Below, in pieces: positions 14,502 to 22,069 of a stretch of DNA of 64,000 bases; within the stretch, counting starts at the first letter, position 1; the number at the start of each line of letters is the position of its first letter. Source of the stretch: JBBDWK01 sp040902885 (lineage in GTDB: Bacteria; Acidobacteriota; Terriglobia; Bryobacterales; Bryobacteraceae); NCBI GenBank assembly GCA_040902885.1, contig JBBDWK010000086.1:1-64000 (forward strand), read 5' to 3'. The notes below the pieces were generated by a model. That model saw nothing but the letters and a program-made list of their open reading frames with translations, did no database searches and had not been told where the DNA came from. The position numbers and the translations under genes are program-made.

Positions 14502-16595
14502 CTACCACTCCGCGTCGGCGGCGGTCAGCTCCAGCCAGCCGTGCTGCGGGGCGGCGTCCAGTGGAAGGCCGTCCTGCCACACGGAAACCTGGAACCGGAC
14601 CAGACTCTCCGGCCGGCCGCGAAGCGCGGACAGGGGCACCTTCAGCTCCAGAACCTTCTTGAAAGCGCACTCCAGCGGCACTGAGTTGGGGTTGATCTGC
14701 CGGGCGTCGCCGCGCTCGATGCGCACCGCGAAGGAAGCGTTCTCCACGTTCAGCCGCACGTCCATCCCGGAGCGCGGCTCCATGCTCTTTTCGTCGAAGT
14801 CCACGCGCAGATACAGATTCGAGCCGTCGCTGCCGTAGTGCAGCTCCCGGACAACGAACTTCTGCCCGTGCATCGAGCCCGAGCGGGGGTCCACGCGGTA
14901 GATGCCCGCTCCGATCCATTCGAAGTAAGAGGAAACTTCGCCGTCGATGCACGGTTGGATGTGTCCGGTGGGGCTCATATGGAACTCGCGCACCGGGATG
15001 CTCTTCAGGATGGGCCGCGACAGCTCTTCCGGCGGCTGCATGTTGAGCGCCCGGTAAACGTTGGCCAAGTGGTCGCGGTAGAGCTGGTCGAACTCCGTGC
15101 GCTGTTGCGAGCTGTGCTCCGGGCCATACCACCAGCACCAGTCGCTGCCTTCGGCGATCAGCAGCTCTTCATACGCCAGCCGCTTCTGGGCTTCGGGAAC
15201 GTTCGCCGCCCGCTCATAGGTTTCACGGGCGCGCAGGAGATACTCCCAGGCCAGGTTGTCTTCCTCCGCGCCGATCCAAACGCCGAAGTTGGCATTGATC
15301 CACGATCCTGGAAAGATATGATCGAGCGTCTGCGGCTCCACCCGCGCGAGGGCCTCGCTCACCGTTGTGGCGATCATCTGAGTGTCGTCCGTGATGCGGC
15401 GGTACAGCTCGCGCAGGAAGGGCCGGCCGTTATGGTCGTAGTACTCCCATGCATTTTCGCCGTCCAGAACGATCGGAACCAGGGCGTCGCGTCCCGAGCT
15501 CAGGATGCCGCGGCAGTTCTCGTTGATGCGGTGCAGAAAGTCGGCGGCGGCTTCGGCAGCGCCCATCTTCGAGTACACGAAACCGATCAGATCGCTGAGA
15601 AAGTGGTCCCGGAAGATGACGTGCATCCGCCGTCCGTCCCGCTCCCAGAGGTAAGGCTTGTAGATGCCGTCCACGCCCACGCTACGCTTGAGTGTCCGGT
15701 CCAGGATGCCGTTGTCCGTGGCGGCCCATTGGAAACCGAGATCGGCGGCGACCGTGAAGGCCTCATCGGACACCGAGCCTTCCGACGGCCAGAGTCCCGC
15801 CGGAGCGGCGCCAAACCTGCTCTGCATGTACTCCCGCGACATCTCCAGTTGGACGCGGGCGTCCTCCGGGTAGCGAAAACGCGACGGCAGGGGAGCGCCG
15901 GGGTGCGAAACTCCGGCAATGTCCGAATCGCAGATCAGCGGAAGGATGGGATGGTAGAACGGTGTTGTCGAGATCTCGATCTGGCCCGTGCCCGCGAGCT
16001 TTTGATAGATGGGCAGCACGCGCGCCAGAATTTCGCGCTGCTTGCGTCCCATCACCGCCTGATCCTCCAGGCTGAAGTTGCGGCCCTTGGTCACCAAGGC
16101 CTTCACTTCCGGATCGTGTTCGAGGAACTCCTCGTCGAACCATGCGATCTGCGAGAGCACTTGAAGATCGCGGAAGCCCTGCATCCCGATCACGCGGGCG
16201 GTACGGTCCACGCTCCGCTGGGCGGCATCGTAGGCGTCGTAGAGCTCGCCGTAGCGGGGATAGCGATAGATCATATGAGCGGGATCGGCGTGAAAGAACT
16301 GCTGCAGGATAAAGCTCTTGTCGGATTCGGTGAGCGTTTCGGCTGGCTTCAACGCGCATCGCAGAAACGGGTCGTGCGCTTCGCCGCTGGCGTACTCCTC
16401 GGTTTGCACGATCATGGACGGAACCAGATTGAAGGTTTGCTTGACCTCCGGAAACTCCTCCAGGATGCGAACCATTCCGTAGTAGTCCTTCAGCGCGTGC
16501 ATGCGCGTCCACGGCAGCCGGTACTCGCCCGAGATCAGGTTCTTATAGAACGGCTGATGCATGTGCCAGAGGAAGCACAGATAGATTCGAGGCAT
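14502..16595 (-). CDS. Glycoside hydrolase family 57 protein (alpha-glucan active)
   Basis: 697 aa, cytoplasmic by its lack of a signal peptide. The N-terminal GH57 (beta/alpha)7 barrel opens with LCFLWHMHQP (His11/His13), the conserved family motif 1. Further blocks are GLWPSEGSVSDEA, FQWAATDNGIL and VLDGENAWEYY, where the acid/nucleophile pair of GH57 should lie. The C-terminal ~190 residues form a beta-rich domain ('SPTGHIQPCIDGEVSSYFEWIGAG...'). GH57 includes amylopullulanases, 4-alpha-glucanotransferases and branching enzymes; the exact reaction is not clear. It begins 6 bp after the stop of the propeller gene and belongs to a run with a glycogen-debranching-type enzyme, suggesting a role in internal alpha-glucan turnover. 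Confidence 0.83.
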   Translation of the reverse strand: MPRIYLCFLWHMHQPFYKNLISGEYRLPWTRMHALKDYYGMVRILEEFPEVKQTFNLVPSMIVQTEEYASGEAHDPFLRCALKPAETLTESDKSFILQQFFHADPAHMIYRYPRYGELYDAYDAAQRSVDRTARVIGMQGFRDLQVLSQIAWFDEEFLEHDPEVKALVTKGRNFSLEDQAVMGRKQREILARVLPIYQKLAGTGQIEISTTPFYHPILPLICDSDIAGVSHPGAPLPSRFRYPEDARVQLEMSREYMQSRFGAAPAGLWPSEGSVSDEAFTVAADLGFQWAATDNGILDRTLKRSVGVDGIYKPYLWERDGRRMHVIFRDHFLSDLIGFVYSKMGAAEAAADFLHRINENCRGILSSGRDALVPIVLDGENAWEYYDHNGRPFLRELYRRITDDTQMIATTVSEALARVEPQTLDHIFPGSWINANFGVWIGAEEDNLAWEYLLRARETYERAANVPEAQKRLAYEELLIAEGSDWCWWYGPEHSSQQRTEFDQLYRDHLANVYRALNMQPPEELSRPILKSIPVREFHMSPTGHIQPCIDGEVSSYFEWIGAGIYRVDPRSGSMHGQKFVVRELHYGSDGSNLYLRVDFDEKSMEPRSGMDVRLNVENASFAVRIERGDARQINPNSVPLECAFKKVLELKVPLSALRGRPESLVRFQVSVWQDGLPLDAAPQHGWLELTAADAEW

Positions 16596-16601
16596 GTCGT
16601 T

Positions 16602-18644
16602 CTAAGGGGCGGCGGAGTATGGCGCGAGGTCCGGAGCGGCCTGGAAGGCAGCCGACAACGGGCGCGCGCCCGCGTCGAAGTGCGTCATCGGCCGCAAGGC
16701 CAGGATCAACTCCACGGTCCGAAGCACGGACGCAGCGTCGTACATCGTGCTGTCCACTATTCCGCGCCGCGCGTACGGCGAGACGACGAAGGCCGGCGCA
16801 CGCTCAGGGGAACCGTTCTGAACGTCGTTTGGCAGCACGAAGATCGCCATTTCCGGCCAGAAGCGGCTCTTGCCCAGGCCCTCTAGAATCACGCCGAGCG
16901 CACCGTTGCGGGAGACGCCGCCGCTCAGTTGCACCAGCAGCAGGCGGGGCATCTCGCCGCTTTTTTCAAAGCGGGCTACGTCTTCGAGAAGGACCTTGGC
17001 GCGCTCCGCGTCCGGGTAATTCGTGTCGAAGCCGCGGAAGTTAAAATTCGTGACGGCCCGCAAGACGGGATCGCGAACGCCGGTAATCTGTTCGCCGTTA
17101 GGACCCGGAGTCGCGGCGTTATCGACGAAGTGACCGTAATTTCGCAGGGAGAGGCCCGCGGCGGAAGCATTGGTCCACAGATAGCCGGCAGGCGGAACGG
17201 CCGTAGGCTCCTGGCCCTCGAAGTCGTGGAGCTGCCGGCGGCCGCCGTAGCTGTTCGGCGCCATCTTCCGCACATAATCCGAAGCGATGGCGGCGGTCGA
17301 CCAGCCGGGGCCGCTTACGTAGAAATTATCGAGCAGGACAAACTCGCTGGCCAGCTTGTGCTGGTTATCGTCGTTCATCCGGTTTCCTCCCACAATGTAG
17401 ACCACATGGCGAATGGGCGTGGGGCCGCCGGGCGTGGAAGGAATGGGATTGCCGGCTCCCGTGCCGGTGTCGAAAAGTTGGCTGTCGCGATAGGCCGAGT
17501 TGGCGATTACCGTCGTCGAGTAGGCGTCAATCTCTTCGCCGGAAGGCGGGGGGATCACGGAGGCCGTGCCGCCCTGCCCATTCAGAACGACCACGCGGCC
17601 GTCGGGGAGCGAACGGACGGCGGTTGGATACCAGCCAGTGGGGATGAAGCCCCGCACGCCGCTTCTCGGCCCGGAAAGGTCCACTACAGCTGCCGCGTTG
17701 GCATCCGAGCACGCCACCAACAACTGTTTGCGATCCGCGCTCAAGCCTAAGGCGCTGGGCGTCATGCCCAAGGGCTGGCGCGGCGTGAACGCGACGTTGA
17801 TGATTTCGAGCATCCGCAATTCCTTGCTTTCGGAAACGCCCACGGAGTAGACGCTGTTGGTATTCGCCGCCGCAATGAAAAGCCGGTCTATCGCGTCTTC
17901 TTCGCTGCCCGGAGTCTTGGGGCGCCAGATCATGTCCGTAGCATGCGCGCCCACACGCAGCCGGGCCAGCAGATCGCCCTTATCGGCGTCATGATGGTAG
18001 AGCGTGCCTTCGGTCCAACTGGTGACGAAAATGGACTTGCCGTCGGGATGGAAAAGGATGCGGTACGGCCGTCGTCCGGTCTTGAACCGTTCGATGACCA
18101 TGCCCGACTGAGGGTTCAGCACGGCCACCGAATCCCGAAAGAGATCGGCGGCATAGATCAGCCTGCCATCGGGTGAGAGCGCAACGTCGCCAATAAAGTC
18201 CTTGCCGGTCCGCCTCTCCTCAGGCACGACGGGGAAGGTGCGCGAGGGTTTGAGCACGCCTTCGGAGAAGGTAAACTCGAAGACCGCGGCCCGCGAGCCG
18301 CCGCCTACGTAGACGCGGTCGCCTTTGGGGGAAAAGGCAAGGCCCAGCCAGCCATCGGGCACTGGAGTGCGGCTGATTTCGCGCGGCTCCCGCAGATCGA
18401 TAACACTGATGCTGGGCGGTTTATGCCCGCCATTGAGGACCAGCAGGTACCGGCCGTCCGGAGAGAGTGCGGAGGACATGGGAAAGGTGTCCAGGGCGAT
18501 CTGCGTTCCGGCGGGCTGAAGGCGCCACCCGCTGCTCAGGAGGAAGCCGCCGCCTGGCAGGGGACCGGCCTGCTCGCGAGGCGCGGTTTGCGCGGACAGC
18601 AGAACGGCGGTCAGCGCCAGGACGACTACAAAAACGGTCTTCAT
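16602..18644 (-). CDS. YncE-like beta-propeller fused to a decayed phosphoesterase domain, secreted
   Basis: 680 aa with a signal peptide (KTVFVVVLALTAVLLSAQTA). Residues ~40-390 form a lactonase/YVTN-type seven-bladed propeller (repeats like 'ALSPDGRYLLVLNGG', 'AFSPKGDRVYVGGGS', 'ALSPDGRLIYAADL'). Residues ~405-680 align with the phosphoesterase (AcpA-like) domain usually fused to such propellers: HVVYIV, FVLLDNFYVSG, WSTAAIASDYV, SPYARRGIVDST. However the ENRTYDQ nucleophile segment is collapsed to GGNRMNDD, the PNDHT block reads LSGGVSRNG, and the DDxQxGxDHVDxHR metal block reads NDVQNGSPERAP. The domain should be catalytically inactive, perhaps a binding module. A TACAAT lies 10 nt before the ATG. 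It is followed 6 bp later by GH57. Confidence 0.78.
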   Translation of the reverse strand: MKTVFVVVLALTAVLLSAQTAPREQAGPLPGGGFLLSSGWRLQPAGTQIALDTFPMSSALSPDGRYLLVLNGGHKPPSISVIDLREPREISRTPVPDGWLGLAFSPKGDRVYVGGGSRAAVFEFTFSEGVLKPSRTFPVVPEERRTGKDFIGDVALSPDGRLIYAADLFRDSVAVLNPQSGMVIERFKTGRRPYRILFHPDGKSIFVTSWTEGTLYHHDADKGDLLARLRVGAHATDMIWRPKTPGSEEDAIDRLFIAAANTNSVYSVGVSESKELRMLEIINVAFTPRQPLGMTPSALGLSADRKQLLVACSDANAAAVVDLSGPRSGVRGFIPTGWYPTAVRSLPDGRVVVLNGQGGTASVIPPPSGEEIDAYSTTVIANSAYRDSQLFDTGTGAGNPIPSTPGGPTPIRHVVYIVGGNRMNDDNQHKLASEFVLLDNFYVSGPGWSTAAIASDYVRKMAPNSYGGRRQLHDFEGQEPTAVPPAGYLWTNASAAGLSLRNYGHFVDNAATPGPNGEQITGVRDPVLRAVTNFNFRGFDTNYPDAERAKVLLEDVARFEKSGEMPRLLLVQLSGGVSRNGALGVILEGLGKSRFWPEMAIFVLPNDVQNGSPERAPAFVVSPYARRGIVDSTMYDAASVLRTVELILALRPMTHFDAGARPLSAAFQAAPDLAPYSAAP

Positions 18645-18695
18645 CGAGCCTTCTATTGTAGCTGGGGGGCGGACCGGAACTGCTGTGGACGCCGG

Positions 18696-20771
18696 TCAAA
18701 TCACTTGTACTGGTCGCCTGACTTCCTCTCGCTCCAGGTCCATCACGCCGCGGCCGAATGCGTCCGTCCGGCCCCAGCGGCCTGGAATGCCAAGCAGTTC
18801 GAGCCGCTCGATCTGTTTCGGAAGCGCGGGGTCGACCAGGAGCCGGTCCCCGATCGGATCGAGACCCAGCAACGAGCGCAGCAGCAACAACGGCGCCCCA
18901 CTAGCCCACGCTTGCGGGCTGCATGCCGTGGGATATTCGACTGGAAACCGTGTTTCCTCCCTCGGATACCCGGCGAACACTTCGGGCAGCCGGTGGTTGA
19001 AGTAGTTGGCTGCCTCCAGAATTCCGAGAGCAAGTTCAGCCGCTTCTTTACGGTAACCGTAGCGTCTCAGCCCCCAGGCGATGAACGAGTTGTCGTGAGG
19101 CCACACGGTCCCAATGTGGTAGCCGATCGGGTTATAGCCGCCTTCACCTTTGGCCATCGTGCGGATTCCCCATCCGGAGAAGAGCGGGGCGTCCATGAGA
19201 TGCCTCACGCAGGCTTCAGCCTTGTCTTCATCCGCTATGCCGCTCCATAGCAGATGCCCGATGTTCGATGTCAGCGAATCCACCTTCCGCTTTTTGCCGT
19301 CCAGGGCGAGAGCAAAAAACTGCCGGTCTTCGATCCAGAAGTCTTTGTTGAATCGCCGCTTCAGACCGGCCGCTTCCCGCTCCAGACGGTCGGCGAGTGC
19401 CGGGTCGTCCCAGAACTTGCGCGCCAGACGCGCGCAGCGCAGCTTGGCGTCATATACATAGCCCTGGATCTCGCAAACGGCTATGGGCACCGGCGCGAGA
19501 GAGCCGTCCGAGAACAGGATGGAGTTCCACGAATCCTTCCAGCACTGATTTTCGAGTCCCGTCTGGGTGTTCCGGCGCTCGTATTCCACGTAGCCATCGC
19601 CGTCGCGGTCGCCGTAGTCGTCGATCCAACGCAAAGCCGCCCGTGCCTCACGCTCGAGTCGCCGCACCAGATCCGCCTCTCCAGTCCAGCGCTCGTACTC
19701 ATCGAGGAGAACGAGAAACAGAGGGGTCGCGTCGGAAGTGCCGAAATAAGGCGAGTGCGGGCGCTCTTCGAACGCCGTGAGCTCGCCGAGGCGAGCCTCG
19801 TGCAGGATCTTGCCTGGCTCCTCATCGCGGAAGTCGTCACGCCGCATGCCCTGCCTGGCGGCCAGCACCAACAGCGTTGTCTCGGCCAGTTCGGGCTCGA
19901 ACGGGAGCGCCTGAAAACTCGTCAGGATGCTGTCTCGCCCGAACATCGCCATCAACCATGGGAGACCCGCCGCCGGTAACGCATCCTCAGGCGCGAACCG
20001 GGAAAAGAAACGCAGCGCCGCCAGATCGACCAGACTGCGTTGATAGGTGCGGACCAGCGCCGTCCAGGAGCAGACGAGTTGCGGCGCTCGCGCCACCCAA
20101 GCCTCGAGACCCATACCACTGGGTTTGGCCACGAATTCATCGTGGCCGTGGGCCGGTTTCTCATGAAACTGGTCCCAGCCGGCGATGGCCGCGGTAACCT
20201 CCAGACAGGTGGCCCATTTACCATGTGGCTCGACGTGAACCTGGAATCGCAGGCCCTTTGCATCCACCTCGGCGCTCTGAGTGGCCGAAATCCGGGTCTC
20301 TCTCACGAACTTCTCGCGCCGGTACCCCAGCACCAGTTCGCCGCCGTTTACACGATGGTAAAAATCGCCCTTCTTCTTGGTGAGCGCATCCTTGACTTCA
20401 AATAGATCCGCGAAGTCTGACGCCGCATCCACCCGGACATCGAGGTCAATCGCCGCCTGGCCGTGGTTGAAGATTGTCAGGTCTTCGTGGAAGCCGAAGC
20501 CAACGGCCCGTTGGCGGACGATCGAGAAAGGCGCGTCAGAAACCGGCCCGGTCGATGGCACAAGAAAGAACTGGGCGCTGAAATAGTCCAGATCGTCGGT
20601 GGATAGAACATTCGGAGTTTTGCCGTCAACGGTCAGGAGCCAGCGCGAGAGGAACCGCGTATCCCCGTGAAACAGCCCCTGCGCCTGAGCCGGGGAAGCA
20701 TCGATGTCCCCCCGCCGGTTGCTGACAACAAATGTGCCGCCCTCCAAAATACTGACTGTCTCTTCACTCAT
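18696..20771 (-). CDS. Glycogen-debranching-type amylo-alpha-1,6-glucosidase
   Basis: 691 aa, no signal peptide. The N-terminal ~190 residues are the 'GDE_N_bis' beta domain (VSILEGGTFVVSNRRGDI..., LFHGDTRFLSRWLLTVDG, FNHGQAAIDLDVRVDAASDFADLFEVKD). The C-terminal part is an (alpha/alpha)6 toroid of the amylo-1,6-glucosidase/GH15-like kind (GLPWLMAMFGRDSILTSFQAL; WIDDYGDRDGDGYVEYERR; NPIGYHIGTVWPHDNSFIAWG; ACSPQAWASGAPLLLL). Such enzymes remove alpha-1,6 branches or hydrolyse oligoglucans in the cytosol. Its ATG overlaps the stop of the SCP2-like gene (ATGA, 20768-20771), so the two are translationally coupled. The propeller and GH57 genes follow 51 bp downstream on the same strand. Confidence 0.87.
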   Translation of the reverse strand: MSEETVSILEGGTFVVSNRRGDIDASPAQAQGLFHGDTRFLSRWLLTVDGKTPNVLSTDDLDYFSAQFFLVPSTGPVSDAPFSIVRQRAVGFGFHEDLTIFNHGQAAIDLDVRVDAASDFADLFEVKDALTKKKGDFYHRVNGGELVLGYRREKFVRETRISATQSAEVDAKGLRFQVHVEPHGKWATCLEVTAAIAGWDQFHEKPAHGHDEFVAKPSGMGLEAWVARAPQLVCSWTALVRTYQRSLVDLAALRFFSRFAPEDALPAAGLPWLMAMFGRDSILTSFQALPFEPELAETTLLVLAARQGMRRDDFRDEEPGKILHEARLGELTAFEERPHSPYFGTSDATPLFLVLLDEYERWTGEADLVRRLEREARAALRWIDDYGDRDGDGYVEYERRNTQTGLENQCWKDSWNSILFSDGSLAPVPIAVCEIQGYVYDAKLRCARLARKFWDDPALADRLEREAAGLKRRFNKDFWIEDRQFFALALDGKKRKVDSLTSNIGHLLWSGIADEDKAEACVRHLMDAPLFSGWGIRTMAKGEGGYNPIGYHIGTVWPHDNSFIAWGLRRYGYRKEAAELALGILEAANYFNHRLPEVFAGYPREETRFPVEYPTACSPQAWASGAPLLLLRSLLGLDPIGDRLLVDPALPKQIERLELLGIPGRWGRTDAFGRGVMDLEREEVRRPVQVI

Positions 20772-21118
20772 GATGCCCTCCGTTTTGGTGCTTTCGACTC
20801 GCTGAGCCGGCTGACAAATCCATGGAACTTCTGCGCCAGGGCGATGTCCCCGCTAACCCGGACGCTCCCCCGCATCGCGGAGGTCATCAAGTTTCGCTTG
20901 CCCTCCACGATTTCAAGGAAGTCGTCTTCGGTGCACTGGATCACGCAATCGGCCTCCTCCTTGCTTTCGGTGGCCTTGAACGCGCCGTCGTCGACTGCGA
21001 CAACCCACGACCCGGCGTTCTCGACATCGAATCGGTAAGTTCCCCGGACTCCCTGTAGAAACGGGCTGTGGCTAAGCCCCATGTATGATTGGAAAGTTTC
21101 ACGTACCGTTCGCGACAC
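20768..21118 (-). CDS. SCP2-like (sterol carrier protein 2 fold) small protein
   Basis: 116 aa covering a single SCP2-type domain: 'YRFDVENAGSWVVAVDDGAFKATESKEEADCVIQCTEDDFLEIVEGKRNLMTSAMRGSVRVSGD' contains the family pattern in which a substrate-binding beta sheet is followed by the D-F-x-x-I-x-x-G-K helix and the GxxxxxGD turn. It would bind a lipid or other hydrophobic ligand in the cytosol. The start is GTG at 21118 with a very strong Shine-Dalgarno (GAGGAGGAA) just upstream. The stop overlaps the debranching-enzyme start by 4 bp. Why a lipid-binding fold should be coupled to a glycogen-debranching enzyme is unexplained. Confidence 0.8.
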   Translation of the reverse strand: MSRTVRETFQSYMGLSHSPFLQGVRGTYRFDVENAGSWVVAVDDGAFKATESKEEADCVIQCTEDDFLEIVEGKRNLMTSAMRGSVRVSGDIALAQKFHGFVSRLSESKAPKRRAS

Positions 21119-21239
21119 AAGTTCCTCCTCTTCTTCTGCTTCCCGGCGCCCGCCGCGCCGCTGCTCAGCGGTGCAAGCTCATGGCCAATAGTCCTCAAAA
21201 GGTCTCCCGGTTAAGGACAGTGGGAATTCCCCCGCGGTA

Positions 21240-21947
21240 CTACTCGGCTGCCCTGACGCCCACCTCGTCGAGGCTGAGCAGCAAGTCCGCGGGGTCTTTA
21301 TAGACACGGTAGGCCCCGGCACGCTCCAGCTCCTCGTGTCCATAGCCGCCGGAGAGCAGCCCTACGCCCAGCGCACGCGCACGCCGCGCGGCCAGCAAGT
21401 CCCACACGCTGTCTCCAATTACAACCGACGCGGCGATGTCCACGCCAAGGCGTTCCGCTGCCGCCAGAAAAAGATCCGGGTCCGGCTTCGCGTGCGCAAC
21501 CTGATCGCGTGTTACGACGACCGCATCCTCGCCAATACCCAAGAGCGAGAGCGTGCGCCGCGCGCTCTCGAAGCGTCCGCTTGTAGCGATGGCCCATGGT
21601 ACGCCCGCTCGCGTAAGATACTCGAGCAGTTCGCGAGCGCCGGGCAGCGGACGAACTTGTGAAGCGTACCGGGCGAAGCACTCGGCGTGCACACGCTGAA
21701 GTTGTTCCGCTTCCTCCGCCGACACCCTGCGGCCCGTCTCTCGAAGAAGGGCATTGACAAAGAGACCGCCGCTCATCCCGATCTGGCGGTGGATGCGCCA
21801 AACAGCCAGTTGGATGCCCCGTGACTCCAGCGCCTCGCGCCAGGCTAGGACGTGCTGATAGACGCTGTCTACGAGCGTGCCATCCAAATCGAAAAGGAAA
21901 GCCAAGTCTCTGCTCTGGCTGTTGGAAAGAGAATCAGTCAATGGCAT
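21240..21947 (-). CDS. HAD-superfamily phosphatase (phosphoglycolate phosphatase/beta-phosphoglucomutase-like)
   Basis: 235 aa. HAD motifs are complete: motif I FLFDLDGTLVDS (nucleophile Asp19 and acid Asp21 by count), motif II IATSG, motif III Lys in HAKPDP, and motif IV GDSVWDLLAA. The helical cap (residues ~30-95; HVLAWREALESRGI, QIGMSGGLFVNALL) is the C1 type of phosphoglycolate phosphatase and beta-phosphoglucomutase relatives. The +1 signature separating mutases from phosphatases is not clear, so the substrate is open, perhaps a sugar phosphate given the glucan genes nearby. A possible AGGGGA Shine-Dalgarno precedes the ATG. It is the last minus-strand gene before the NhaA fusion and not overlapped by neighbours. 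Confidence 0.85.
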   Translation of the reverse strand: MPLTDSLSNSQSRDLAFLFDLDGTLVDSVYQHVLAWREALESRGIQLAVWRIHRQIGMSGGLFVNALLRETGRRVSAEEAEQLQRVHAECFARYASQVRPLPGARELLEYLTRAGVPWAIATSGRFESARRTLSLLGIGEDAVVVTRDQVAHAKPDPDLFLAAAERLGVDIAASVVIGDSVWDLLAARRARALGVGLLSGGYGHEELERAGAYRVYKDPADLLLSLDEVGVRAAE

Positions 21948-22069
21948 GTCCCCTGCAGGCTCATGCTACCGCGATAGGTTCTTGTCACACCGGAGTGGCG
22001 CCGCAGTGTCGCGGCATCGAAGTCGTTGCCTTCGTCACGCGTTGGATACTCGCCGGCCACGCGATTGCG

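Noticed and set aside
14838..16886. 682-codon plus-strand open frame across GH57 and the propeller
   Set aside because: Antisense to two recognised genes; composition (Val/Arg/His/Gly) is that of a complementary shadow frame.
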